From Pseudomonas fluorescens (GTDB lineage: Bacteria > Pseudomonadota > Gammaproteobacteria > Pseudomonadales > Pseudomonadaceae): a stretch of DNA of 64,000 nucleotides. The notes beneath the pieces are model-generated. The model searched no databases. It saw only the letters and a list, made by a program, of their open reading frames with translations, and had not been told where the DNA came from. Of the stretch, positions 16,988 to 25,545 are shown piece by piece; the stretch's first letter is position 1; every line of letters begins with the position of its first letter. The position numbers were made by a program, and so were the translations under genes. The stretch lies in assembly GCF_001307155.1 (NCBI RefSeq), contig NZ_CP012830.1, positions 5,144,501 through 5,208,500 of the forward strand. The letters are read 5' to 3'.

Positions 16988-17602
16988 ATGCAGCCGGTCA
17001 TCAATCCCAAGTATCCGGGTTTAGCGGTACGTGTCGCCGATCAGGGATTCGCTGCGTATATCTGGGGCAGTGACTTCAGTTTTGAGGTCCGGGCCTACGC
17101 GGCCGCAGAGCTCGATAAGCCGGTGGATCAGTGGTCGCTGGAAACCATCACGCCCTACCGCAAGTGTTATGGCATCGACCCGGAGGAGTTCGCCAGTTAC
17201 CGGAACGCGGTCGACAGTGCGATTTTCATGGCGTTTCTCGACGATCACCCGGTGGGGCACATCGTGATCAGCACTAACTGGAACGGCTTTGCCCATATCG
17301 ACGAGCTGGCAGTGCACGCCCCGGCGCGTCGCCACGGGGTGGCCAAGGCGTTGCTGGATGTCGCGCAGTTCTGGAGCCGCAAGAAGAAGCTGCCGGGCAT
17401 CATGCTGGAAACCCAGAATAACAACCTGGGAGCCTGTCGGCTGTACGAGCGTTGCGGCTATGTCATGGGTGGCATCGATCACCTGCGTTATCGTGGCATC
17501 GATCCGCAAACCGCAGAGGTGGCGTTGTTCTGGTATCGGCTGTTCGATAATCCGTTGGAAAGTCCGATCAGCTCGCCAGCATCGCCTCGGCTTGTTCCTT
17601 GA
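16988..17602 (+). CDS. GNAT acetyltransferase resembling streptothricin acetyltransferases (SatA/YyaR)
   Basis: 204 residues. The core shows strong resemblance to SatA-type enzymes: VGHIVISTNWNGFAHIDELAVHAPARRHGVAKALLDVAQFW (acetyl-CoA loop RRHGVA), then LPGIMLETQNNNLGACRLYERCGY and a late FWYRLF. These enzymes acetylate the beta-lysine amine of streptothricin. It begins 14 bp after ldcA stop and is probably cotranscribed with it, so a lysine-related or cadaverine-like amine is a possible natural substrate (inference). The C-terminal 35 bp overlap the convergent LysR gene. Confidence 0.75.
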   Translation: MQPVINPKYPGLAVRVADQGFAAYIWGSDFSFEVRAYAAAELDKPVDQWSLETITPYRKCYGIDPEEFASYRNAVDSAIFMAFLDDHPVGHIVISTNWNGFAHIDELAVHAPARRHGVAKALLDVAQFWSRKKKLPGIMLETQNNNLGACRLYERCGYVMGGIDHLRYRGIDPQTAEVALFWYRLFDNPLESPISSPASPRLVP

Positions 17603-18461
17603 TAATCTCCAGTAACGCCTGGGTCGCAGGCGCTATCTCGGCATTGTTCAGGGTCAAGGCGTAAAGACTGATCGGGACGGCCGGCGAGACGGGGCAAACG
17701 TCCAGTCCGCTGGCCTTGGCGCCGATCGCAGTAAACGGATCGACAACGGCCAGGCCTTCGCCGGCCTCGACCATGCTGCGCATCATCTGATGGGTCTGAA
17801 CCCGGGTTTGCACCACCGGTGCCGGGCGCAAGGCCTGCAGTTTGCTCTCGAACATCACGCTGAGCGGGTCGTGACCTTCCAGCCCGACCATCGACTGGCC
17901 GGCCAGGTCCTGCACGGAAATGTATTTTTGCTTGGGTTGCAGCCAGCCATGAGGCGCCAGGAGCTGGAGTTTGCCTTGGGCAATGATCTGGCACTGAATG
18001 TCGGGGTGGTCAGGATCGTGCAGGCTCAAGCCGAGATCGCTTTCACGCAGCAGCAGGCTTCTGACGATGTCACGCGTGGGTTGGCTGAGCAGCGAGCAGG
18101 GCGCATCTGGAAAACGTCGACGCAGGGTGGCAATGCCCTGTGGCAACAAGTGCTGCGCCAAGGGGGGCGTGCAAATGATCCGCAACGGCGGCGCCAGGTA
18201 TTGTTTTAGGCTGTTGGCCAGCCGCTGCAGCGGTTCGAGCGCTTCGTAGACGTGGGCAATCTCGACCTGCAACTCCCGCGCCTCACGGGTAGCCTGCAAT
18301 CGCCCGCGTACGCTGGCAAACAGCATGAAGCCGAGTTGATCCTCGGCCTCGCGCAAAATCCCCTCGACCCCGGCCACCGGCAGTTGCAGCATCTCGGCAG
18401 CGGTGCCCAGATGACCGGTTTGCAGGAGCGCCTGGATCACTTCGATATGACGTAAACGCAT
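17568..18461 (-). CDS. LysR-family transcriptional regulator
   Basis: 297 residues. N-terminal HTH MRLRHIEVIQALLQTGHLGTAAEMLQL, then VAGVEGILREAEDQLGFMLF, a degenerate version of the usual PS-S-SRQI recognition helix; C-terminal substrate domain LRIICTPPLAQHLLPQGIATLRRRFPD and MMRSMVEAGEGLAVVDP. The set resembles LysR proteins of amino-acid metabolism. Target unknown; convergent with, and overlapping by 35 bp, the GNAT gene. Confidence 0.85.
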   Translation of the reverse strand: MRLRHIEVIQALLQTGHLGTAAEMLQLPVAGVEGILREAEDQLGFMLFASVRGRLQATREARELQVEIAHVYEALEPLQRLANSLKQYLAPPLRIICTPPLAQHLLPQGIATLRRRFPDAPCSLLSQPTRDIVRSLLLRESDLGLSLHDPDHPDIQCQIIAQGKLQLLAPHGWLQPKQKYISVQDLAGQSMVGLEGHDPLSVMFESKLQALRPAPVVQTRVQTHQMMRSMVEAGEGLAVVDPFTAIGAKASGLDVCPVSPAVPISLYALTLNNAEIAPATQALLEIIKEQAEAMLAS

Positions 18462-18550
18462 GCGTGAAGTCCATGTTCAGCAGGTGAGGGGGGTCAGTGA
18501 CTGAATCCTAACCCAAGTCCGTGCCTATGACTTCAGCTCATAACGGAGGC

Positions 18551-18787
18551 TTATGAGGCGACGCTTGATTCAGGCTCGCGGGTGATGGTAACGCCCGATT
18601 GAACCAATACAAATTCGTTGTCATCGAGTTTGTTGATGCGATCGCCAATCGCCAGTTTATAGGTGGTGACAGGCGCAAGGCCGGCGATACCGTCCTGCGA
18701 CGGGGTGGATTCCTGGAACTCATGCACTGAATAAACACGGCCTTCCGCGTCTCTTGCATGGAATTGTCCGACGAGTACTGCTGCCAT
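18551..18787 (-). CDS. Small hypothetical protein, 78 residues
   Basis: A short soluble protein (MAAVLVGQFHARDAEGRVYSV, then TYKLAIGDRINKLDDNEFVLVQSG) with the look of a small beta-rich domain. Similar 75-80 residue proteins are common in Pseudomonas but I cannot name a function. The ATG at 18787 is preceded by AGAGGTTCTAAGCAG. No signal peptide. It is divergent from the flavin reductase gene across a 184-bp gap with AT-rich stretches. Confidence 0.65.
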   Translation of the reverse strand: MAAVLVGQFHARDAEGRVYSVHEFQESTPSQDGIAGLAPVTTYKLAIGDRINKLDDNEFVLVQSGVTITREPESSVAS

Positions 18788-18971
18788 CTGCTTAGAACCT
18801 CTGGAGATAAGTCACTCAATTTGCGGTTCTGTAGACCGTCGATAAGCTTGGTAAGTTTTCCTACAGGAAAAAAATAGTATTTAACCGCTATTCCGCGACA
18901 CGGAGCACGTTAAGTGCTGCCGAATCATCTATAACTACAGGCTCCTTTAGCCAGATAGTCGGGAATTCCCA

Positions 18972-19529
18972 ATGAGCAAGGTCTATACGATTGCTGTCCT
19001 GGTTGGCAGCTTGAGAAAACAGTCGATCAACCGCAAAGTCGCGCTGGCGCTGGCTGAACTGGCTCCGGCAAACCTCAGGCTGAACATCGTCGAGATTGGC
19101 GACCTGCCGCTCTACAACGAAGACATCGACGTAACACCGCCGGCAGCCTACAGCACTTTCCGTCAACAGGTGAGCTCATCCGACGCGGTGCTGTTCGTGA
19201 CACCGGAATATAACCGCTCGGTGCCTGCCCCCCTGAAGAACGCCATCGATGTCGGTTCCCGGCCTTATGGCAAGAGTGTCTGGGGCGGTAAGCCGGGTGC
19301 GGTGATCAGCGCATCCCCCGGCGCTATTGGTGGTTTCGGTGCTAACCATCACTTGCGTCAATCCATGGTGTTTCTCAATGTGCCTTGCATGCAGCAACCG
19401 GAAGCCTACCTGAGCAACGCCGGTACGGCGTTCGACGAGTCGGGGAAGGTGTCCGAGTCGGTCCGGCCGTTTTTGCAGAGTTTCATCAACGCCTATGCCG
19501 AGTGGGTCGAGCAATTTAAAAAGGATTGA
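18972..19529 (+). CDS. NAD(P)H-dependent FMN reductase (ChrR-like quinone/chromate reductase)
   Basis: 185 residues, flavodoxin-like fold of the NADPH-dependent FMN reductase family. FMN phosphate loop GSLRKQSINRK near residues 12-22, and the isoalloxazine-binding FVTPEYNRSVPAPLKNAIDVGSRPYG motif, both close to P. putida ChrR. Reduces quinones, with chromate as an adventitious substrate in that family. Not ArsH, which is longer and has a different N terminus. Confidence 0.88.
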   Translation: MSKVYTIAVLVGSLRKQSINRKVALALAELAPANLRLNIVEIGDLPLYNEDIDVTPPAAYSTFRQQVSSSDAVLFVTPEYNRSVPAPLKNAIDVGSRPYGKSVWGGKPGAVISASPGAIGGFGANHHLRQSMVFLNVPCMQQPEAYLSNAGTAFDESGKVSESVRPFLQSFINAYAEWVEQFKKD

Positions 19530-19627
19530 TCGATCGGGGGCCAGTGCTGCGCTAAGGAAGCGCTGGCCCGTCGACTGATGATCGAACCATTGGATAGTGG
19601 ACAGCGACACGACAGGGAGTCTGAACG

Positions 19628-20731
19628 ATGCAAAGCCAAGGCACGGTCACACGGTTGATAACCCGTAAAAACGCCATCGCCGAGAGTCGTATCGAGCGTG
19701 AGCAGCGCAGCCTGATTCCGTCGGTTGGTGACGTGATTCTGAAGATTGATCGCTGCGCGCTGACCAGCAATAACATTACCTACGCAGCCTATGGCGACTT
19801 GATGCATTACTGGGAGTTTTTCCCGACCGGGCAAGCGGAATGGGGCCATATCCCGGCCTGGGGTTTTGCCGATGTGCTTGCCTGCGCAGTCGAAGGCATT
19901 GCGGTCGGGGAGCGCTTTTACGGGTACTTTCCACTGGCCAGCCATCTCTGGGTGCATCCAGAGCGGGTGACCGAGCGCGGTTTTCATGACGCCGCCCCGC
20001 ACCGTCAAACACTGAATTCGGTTTACAACCAGTACACCCGTTGCAGTTGGGATCGGTACTACATCCCTGCGAATGAAAACCTGCAAATGCTGCTTAACCC
20101 GCTGTTTTTGACGTCATTGATGTTGGCGGATTTCCTACAGGACAATCAGTTCTTCGGTGCCACCCGTGTGGTGTTCTCCAGCGCTTCGAGCAAAACCGCT
20201 TTCGGCACTGCCATTTGCCTGGAGGACCAGTCGAATCTGGAGCGAGTGGCGCTGACATCGACCGGGAACCAGGCGTTTGTTGAACAACTCGGGTGTTACG
20301 AGCGCACGCTCGGGTACGCCGAGTTGGCGTCGTTGCCCGCTGACCGTCCGACCTTGTACGTGGATTTCTCTGGCCGTCTGGATTTACGCAATCAGGTGCA
20401 TCAGCATTTCGCCGGGCAATTGGTTTACAGCTGCGCTGTAGGTTCGACCCAGAACACGGATGAGGCGCAACTGAACGCTATAACAGGGCCGCAGCCGGCG
20501 TTTTTCTTTGCACCGATCCAGATTCGCAAACGCAACGCCGAATGGGGATCGCAGCGGCTTATCGAGTACATCGGTGAGGGCGGGCAGAAGTTTTATCGGC
20601 GAGTGATGGCACCGGCCAATCCATTGCTCAGGGTGGTGGAGAGTGATGGGCTTGAAGCGGCACAAACGGTGATTTCGCGGCTGTTTCATGGGCAGATCGC
20701 GCCGATCGAGGGACATGTGATCCGTTTGTAA
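19628..20731 (+). CDS. DUF2855 family protein
   Basis: 367 residues. Motifs MQSQGTVTRLITRKNAIAESRI, LTSNNITYAAYGDLMHYWEFFP, GHIPAWGFADV and YNQYTRCSWDRYY fit DUF2855 proteins, which look like degenerate medium-chain reductase/quinone oxidoreductase relatives. The Rossmann part (VVFSSASSKTAFGTAICLED) lacks a clear GxGxxG. No function known. A good ribosome site (GGGAGT) precedes the ATG. It lies just upstream of arsR; nothing links the two functionally. Confidence 0.75.
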   Translation: MQSQGTVTRLITRKNAIAESRIEREQRSLIPSVGDVILKIDRCALTSNNITYAAYGDLMHYWEFFPTGQAEWGHIPAWGFADVLACAVEGIAVGERFYGYFPLASHLWVHPERVTERGFHDAAPHRQTLNSVYNQYTRCSWDRYYIPANENLQMLLNPLFLTSLMLADFLQDNQFFGATRVVFSSASSKTAFGTAICLEDQSNLERVALTSTGNQAFVEQLGCYERTLGYAELASLPADRPTLYVDFSGRLDLRNQVHQHFAGQLVYSCAVGSTQNTDEAQLNAITGPQPAFFFAPIQIRKRNAEWGSQRLIEYIGEGGQKFYRRVMAPANPLLRVVESDGLEAAQTVISRLFHGQIAPIEGHVIRL

Positions 20732-20774
20732 GGCTCTACGGGTTGCGTGCAATGTGGTTTATTCGCTTTACCCT

Positions 20775-20797
20775 ATATTCGAAATTCCATATATTCG
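20775..20797. promoter_or_regulatory. Putative ArsR operator and promoter region
   Basis: Two direct copies of ATATTCG (20775-20781 and 20791-20797), 16 bp apart start to start, lie in an AT-rich island 31-53 bp upstream of the arsR start in otherwise GC-rich DNA. Spacing of 1.5 helical turns suits an ArsR dimer site or overlapping -10 element. Pattern seen; role inferred. Confidence 0.5.
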
Positions 20798-20827
20798 CGC
20801 TTCGTTTGTTCAGGCGCATTCACTTCC

Positions 20828-21175
20828 ATGTCCGATCCCTGCAATCCCGTCGATGTGTTCAAGGCGTTGGCCGACGACACCCGCAGTCGTATCGCTTTGC
20901 TCATCGCCAAAGAGGGTGAGCTGTGCGTGTGCGAGCTGACGGCGGCGCTGGACCTGAGCCAGCCGAAAATCTCCCGTCACCTGGCGCAATTGCGCAGCCA
21001 TGGATTGCTGGCGGACCGTCGTCAGGGGCAATGGGTGTTTTATCGCCTGCACCCGCAATTATCCCCGTGGGTCATGACGTTGTTGCACGGCGCGCTGGCA
21101 GCCAACGGTGCATGGCTTGGCGCTGATGTCGCGCGACTACAGGCGATGGGCGACCGTCCGGTCCGTTGCTGCTGA
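20828..21175 (+). CDS. arsR: Arsenite-responsive repressor
   Basis: 115 residues, ArsR/SmtB winged helix. The metalloid site is the classic ELCVCEL (C33, C35) in the recognition-helix region, followed by LTAALDLSQPKISRHLAQLRSHGLL and DRRQGQWVFYRLH. ATG 20828 chosen since it starts the conserved SDPCNPVDVFKALADDTR. It is followed 34 bp later by arsB; likely autoregulated from the AT-rich site upstream. Confidence 0.93.
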   Translation: MSDPCNPVDVFKALADDTRSRIALLIAKEGELCVCELTAALDLSQPKISRHLAQLRSHGLLADRRQGQWVFYRLHPQLSPWVMTLLHGALAANGAWLGADVARLQAMGDRPVRCC

Positions 21176-21209
21176 TTCTCCCCCTCCTTCTTCTTCAAGG
21201 CTGTTTCGC

Positions 21210-22493
21210 ATGCTCGTAGCGTCGTTGATTTTCCTCCAGACCATTACCCTGGTGATCTGGCAACCCAAAGGCCTCGGCGTCGGCTGGAGTGCGGTGCTGG
21301 GCGCCGTCTTGGCGTTACTCTGCGGGGTGGTCCAGGTCAGCGACATTCCGCTGGTATGGGACATCATCTGGAACGCCACCGGGACGTTTGTGGCGCTGAT
21401 CATCATCAGCCTGCTGCTGGATGAAGCGGGTTTCTTTGCCTGGGCGGCGTTGCACGTGGCTCGCTGGGGGCACGGTAACGGGCGCAAGCTATTCGCTTAC
21501 ATGATTTTGCTCGGGGCGCTGGTATCGGCGCTGTTCGCCAATGATGGCGCGGCGTTGATCCTCACGCCCATCGTCATTTCGATGCTGCTGGCCTTGCGAT
21601 TTTCTCCGGCGGCGACACTGGCGTTCGTGATGGGCGCCGGGTTTATCGCCGATACCGCGAGCCTGCCGCTGGTGGTGTCGAACCTGGTGAACATAGTCTC
21701 CGCGGACTTCTTCCACATTGGGTTCAACCGTTATGCGGCGGTCATGGTGCCGGTCAACCTGGTGGCCGTCGCGGCGACGCTGGCGGTGTTGCTGTGGTTC
21801 TTCCGACGGGACGTTCCTGCCGATTACGACCTGGAACAACTGGAAGACCCGAAGACCGCGATTCGCGACAAGCCAACGTTCATTGCCGGTTGGTGTGTGC
21901 TGGTGATTTTGCTGCTTGGCTGTTTTGCCCTGGAGCCGTTGGGGATTCCCATCAGCGCGATCTCGGCGGTATGCGCGGCATTGCTGTTGGCGATTGCCGC
22001 CCGTGGGCACAAGATTTCCACGCGCAAGGTGATGAAAGAAGCACCGTGGCATATCGTGATTTTCTCCTTGGGCATGTACCTGGTGGTTTACGGCTTGCGT
22101 AATGCCGGGTTGACCACGTACCTGGCCGGCTGGCTGGACGTGTTCGCGGACTACGGCGTGTGGGGGGCCGCCATGGGCACCGGGCTGCTGACCGCGCTGT
22201 TGTCGTCGATGATGAATAACCTGCCGACGGTGCTGATCGGTGCGTTGTCGATCGATGCCAGCCAGGCTACCGGGGTGGTGAAAGAGGCAATGATCTACGC
22301 CAACGTGATCGGCAGCGACCTGGGGCCGAAAATCACCCCGATCGGTAGCCTGGCGACCTTGCTTTGGTTGCACGTGCTGGCGCGCAAGAATATTCAGATT
22401 GGTTGGGGGTATTACTTCAAGGTCGGGATCGTGCTGACGGTGCCGGTGTTGCTGGTGACCCTGGCGGCGTTGGCGTTGCGCCTGTCCATCTAA
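21210..22493 (+). CDS. arsB: Arsenite efflux pump
   Basis: 427 residues, the canonical ArsB length, about 12 membrane spans. Exports arsenite/antimonite from the cytosol. Signature stretches: NDGAALILTPIVISMLLAL, GFIADTASLPLVVSNLVNIV, SSMMNNLPTVLIGALSID, NVIGSDLGPKITPIGSLATLLWLHVL. Start set at MLVASLIFLQ, 34 bp after arsR. The operon ends here: no arsC reductase or arsH follows, instead a REPIN comes within 10 bp. Confidence 0.96.
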   Translation: MLVASLIFLQTITLVIWQPKGLGVGWSAVLGAVLALLCGVVQVSDIPLVWDIIWNATGTFVALIIISLLLDEAGFFAWAALHVARWGHGNGRKLFAYMILLGALVSALFANDGAALILTPIVISMLLALRFSPAATLAFVMGAGFIADTASLPLVVSNLVNIVSADFFHIGFNRYAAVMVPVNLVAVAATLAVLLWFFRRDVPADYDLEQLEDPKTAIRDKPTFIAGWCVLVILLLGCFALEPLGIPISAISAVCAALLLAIAARGHKISTRKVMKEAPWHIVIFSLGMYLVVYGLRNAGLTTYLAGWLDVFADYGVWGAAMGTGLLTALLSSMMNNLPTVLIGALSIDASQATGVVKEAMIYANVIGSDLGPKITPIGSLATLLWLHVLARKNIQIGWGYYFKVGIVLTVPVLLVTLAALALRLSI

Positions 22494-22501
22494 ATAGCTT
22501 C

Positions 22502-22570
22502 CTGCAGGAGCACGGCTTGCCGGCGATGGTGTCCTTGAGATCGCCATCGCGAGCAAGCTTTGCTCCTACA
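22502..22570. repeat. REP hairpin directly after arsB, with a further half REP
   Basis: Inverted arms CTGCAGGAGCACGGCTTGCC.. and ..GCAAGCTTTGCTCCTACAG flank a paired CGATGG/CCATCG core. A half copy (TGTGGGAGCCTGCTCGCGATGG) lies at 22587-22608. It abuts the arsB stop and may act as its transcript end. Confidence 0.8.
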
Positions 22571-22631
22571 GGGTTAGGGTCCAGTGTGTGGGAGCCTGCT
22601 CGCGATGGGGCCGGACCAGACGCCACAAGGC

Positions 22632-23582
22632 TCAACCCTGGCCCGGCACGTTCGGCCACAGATCCGCCACCAGAAACAGCCGCTCGGCTTCTTCCCAGTC
22701 ACCGTCGACGTTTTCAGTCAGGCGTACCAGCAACTGCGCAGGTGCCTGAGGGTCGAGCCCGCTCAGCCAGGTCTCCAGTTGCGTGCGCTCCCAGGTGTGC
22801 TCGGCAAGATAATGGGCGGGCGCGAGCCAGGCGTGCCGTGGCAAGGGTTGCCAGCGACCGGGCGGGCTCTGGGCGATAAAGTGTGCCCAGTCTCGCTGAT
22901 GCAGCCAGCGTCCTTTGAGGTGTTGCGGATGGGCACAGTCGGGTGACTGGGTTTTGCCGGGCCATGGGTACAGCAGATAACCACCCAGCCACAAGTGTGC
23001 GCTGAACCCCAGGATATCCAGCGCGGCCAACGCATCGCGGCTTTCGGAGCGCGCGGAGATCGGCAGTTGATGGTGGGTCAGGTGCGCCAGCTTGCGGTCC
23101 AGTCGGTCATGGCAGCCCGGTCCGAGCCACTGGGCAGTGTCGTGGCCTTCGCCGTTCTGGGGGCCCAGATACAATTTGATCGCCAATTCCAGGTGATGCA
23201 CGCCGTCGCGGTCACGCAGCAGCATGTCCAGCTCGCCCAGCGTATGGCCGTCGCGGCGGATCGGCAGGTTGGCGGCAATCAACTCGACGCCCGGCGCGTG
23301 CTGCACGGCAAACTGCCAGAGGCGTTCGTAATACAGGCCCAGGCGACGAGTCGGGCCGAGCGCCAGCCAGCGCTGCAGCTCGCGGCTGTCCTGATCGAGC
23401 TGAAGCAACCAGTGTTGCAGTCGTTCGGGGGCTTGTACCCAGTCGCTGCCGGCCAGTGGATGGCGTTGTGGCCAGGGTGTTTCGCAGAGCATCGGTGGCG
23501 CGAGGATGACCCAGGCCAGGTCGCGCACTTCGGGATGGCGCAACTGACGAGGTAAAGCCAGCAAGTCAGGAAATAAGGTCAT
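22632..23582 (-). CDS. DUF1853 family protein
   Basis: 316 residues. Segments LRHPEVRDLAWVILAPPML, LGLYYERLWQFAVQH, IRRDGHTLGELDMLLRD and HHLELAIKLYLG are characteristic of DUF1853. The E-x-D...E-x-K-like arrangement (GELDML, ELAIKLYL) recalls a PD-(D/E)XK nuclease core, so a nuclease-like fold is possible. Function unknown. Divergent from nadK (101 bp), the order known from other pseudomonads. Confidence 0.85.
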   Translation of the reverse strand: MTLFPDLLALPRQLRHPEVRDLAWVILAPPMLCETPWPQRHPLAGSDWVQAPERLQHWLLQLDQDSRELQRWLALGPTRRLGLYYERLWQFAVQHAPGVELIAANLPIRRDGHTLGELDMLLRDRDGVHHLELAIKLYLGPQNGEGHDTAQWLGPGCHDRLDRKLAHLTHHQLPISARSESRDALAALDILGFSAHLWLGGYLLYPWPGKTQSPDCAHPQHLKGRWLHQRDWAHFIAQSPPGRWQPLPRHAWLAPAHYLAEHTWERTQLETWLSGLDPQAPAQLLVRLTENVDGDWEEAERLFLVADLWPNVPGQG

Positions 23583-23683
23583 CTTGCGAGCATAGCGCTT
23601 TGGTTCGCGGCTGAAAGGATTTTGTCTGCGGCGCGCTTTCGCCCATAATCGTGTTTTTCGCCGTCGTAGACCCTCGGAGTCCC

Positions 23684-24574
23684 ATGGAGCAATTTCGTAA
23701 TATCGGCATCATCGGTCGCCTGGGCAGTTCGCAGGTGCTGGATACCGTTCGCCGACTGAAAAGATTCCTGCTTGACCGGCACTTGCACGTGATTCTCGAG
23801 GACACCATCGCCGAAGTCCTGCCAGGCCATGGCCTGCAAACCTCATCGCGCAAGATGCTCGGCGAAGTCTGTGACATGGTGATTGTGGTGGGCGGTGACG
23901 GCAGCCTGCTGGGCGCCGCTCGGGCATTGGCACGGCACAATATTCCGGTGCTGGGGATCAACCGTGGCAACCTGGGCTTTCTGACCGACATCCGCCCGGA
24001 TGAGCTGGAAGTCAAAGTCGCCGAAGTGCTCGACGGGCACTATCTGGTCGAAAACCGCTTCCTGTTGCAGGCCGAAGTTCGCCGTCACGCCGAGGCCATC
24101 GGCCAGGGCGATGCGCTGAACGACGTGGTGCTGCACCCGGGCAAGTCGACGCGGATGATCGAGTTCGAGTTGTACATCGACGGCCAGTTCGTTTGCAGTC
24201 AAAAAGCCGACGGCCTGATCGTCGCCACACCTACAGGTTCCACGGCCTATGCGCTCTCGGCGGGCGGCCCGATCATGCATCCCAAGCTCGATGCCATTGT
24301 GATTGTGCCAATGTACCCCCATACCTTGTCAGGAAGGCCGATTGTGGTCGATGGCAATAGCGAGCTGAAAATCGTCGTGTCGAAGGATATGCAGATTTAC
24401 CCGCAAGTCTCCTGTGACGGGCAGAACCACTTCACCTGCGCCCCCGGTGACACCATCACTGTGAGCAAGAAGGCGCAGAAACTGCGGTTGATTCATCCGC
24501 TGGACCATAACTACTACGAAGTCTGCCGGACCAAGCTGGGCTGGGGCAGCCGGTTGGGCGCTGGAGGCGACTGA
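23684..24574 (+). CDS. nadK: NAD kinase
   Basis: Phosphorylates NAD+ to NADP+. 296 residues. GGDGS motif at 70-74 (VVGGDGSLLGAAR), then NLGFLTDI, and the NAD-binding KADGLIVATPTGSTAYALSAGGPI. Start chosen at MEQFRNIGIIGR (23684), the family N terminus. The TGA stop overlaps the ATG of the next gene by one base (TGATG), so nadK and the phosphoesterase are coupled. Confidence 0.97.
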   Translation: MEQFRNIGIIGRLGSSQVLDTVRRLKRFLLDRHLHVILEDTIAEVLPGHGLQTSSRKMLGEVCDMVIVVGGDGSLLGAARALARHNIPVLGINRGNLGFLTDIRPDELEVKVAEVLDGHYLVENRFLLQAEVRRHAEAIGQGDALNDVVLHPGKSTRMIEFELYIDGQFVCSQKADGLIVATPTGSTAYALSAGGPIMHPKLDAIVIVPMYPHTLSGRPIVVDGNSELKIVVSKDMQIYPQVSCDGQNHFTCAPGDTITVSKKAQKLRLIHPLDHNYYEVCRTKLGWGSRLGAGGD

Positions 24575-25545
24575 TGCTCGATCCCGCGCGTAGCTACGAC
24601 CTGATCGGTGACGTGCACGGTTGCGCTCATACCCTTGAGCATTTGCTGGACCGACTCGGGTATCACAAGCAAGCCGGCGTCTGGCGCCATCCGTCACGCA
24701 TGGCCGTGTTTCTCGGTGACATCATCGACCGCGGCCCGCGGATTCGCGAAGCGCTGCACATCGTTCACGACATGGTCGAGGCCGGTCAGGCGCTGTGCAT
24801 CATGGGCAACCATGAATTCAACGCACTCGGCTGGAGCACGCCGGCGCCGCCCGGCAGCGGTAAGCAGTATGTGCGTGAACACACGCCTCGGCATGCGCGC
24901 CTGCTCGACGAAACCCTGACTCAATTTGCCGATCACCCGGCGGACTGGCACGACTTTCTTGCCTGGTTCTACGAGATGCCACTGTTCGTCGACGCCGGAC
25001 GCTTCCGGGTCGTCCACGCCTGCTGGGACGGTGGCCTGATCGACGTGCTGCGTGCGCAGTATGCCGATGGCTGCATCGATGAACACTTCGTCCAGGCGGC
25101 GGCGGTTTCCGGCAGTTTCGCCTGCATGGCTTTCGACCGCTTGCTGCGCGGCACCGACATGCGCCTGCCGCACGGCTTGACCATGACCAGCGGCGACGGT
25201 CTGACGCGTTCGTTCTTCCGCACCAAGTTCTGGGAAGACAACCCGCAAACCTATGGCGATATTGTGTTCCAGCCAGATGCCTTGCCCGAGTCCGTGGCTC
25301 GCACGCCGCTGTCGCCGGTAGAAAAAGATAACCTGTTGCGCTACGGCATCGACGAACCGCTGTTGTTTGTCGGGCACTACTGGCGTAGCGGCAAACCGGC
25401 GCCGATCCGCCCGAACCTGGCCTGCCTGGATTACAGCGCGGTGTTGTACGGCAAGCTGGTTGCCTATCGGCTGGATCAGGAAACCCGTCTCGATCCACAC
25501 AAGTTTGTCTGGGTCGATGTTGACCGGCCAGAGGTATTGCGATGA
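24574..25545 (+). CDS. Metallophosphoesterase
   Basis: 323 residues, calcineurin-like fold: YDLIGDVHGCAHTLEHLL (D13, H15), VFLGDIIDRGPR (D48), CIMGNHEFNAL, and later FVGHYWRSG. Resembles the protein-phosphatase/diadenosine tetraphosphatase group; substrate not evident. It sits between nadK and the rhomboid gene and overlaps both (1 and 4 bp), a conserved trio in Pseudomonas. Confidence 0.88.
   Translation: MLDPARSYDLIGDVHGCAHTLEHLLDRLGYHKQAGVWRHPSRMAVFLGDIIDRGPRIREALHIVHDMVEAGQALCIMGNHEFNALGWSTPAPPGSGKQYVREHTPRHARLLDETLTQFADHPADWHDFLAWFYEMPLFVDAGRFRVVHACWDGGLIDVLRAQYADGCIDEHFVQAAAVSGSFACMAFDRLLRGTDMRLPHGLTMTSGDGLTRSFFRTKFWEDNPQTYGDIVFQPDALPESVARTPLSPVEKDNLLRYGIDEPLLFVGHYWRSGKPAPIRPNLACLDYSAVLYGKLVAYRLDQETRLDPHKFVWVDVDRPEVLR

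Noticed and set aside
18972..19529. Flavin reductase considered as ArsH of the nearby ars operon
   Set aside because: Too short, lacks the ArsH N-terminal extension, and is separated from arsRB by the DUF2855 gene; it fits the ChrR-like group.
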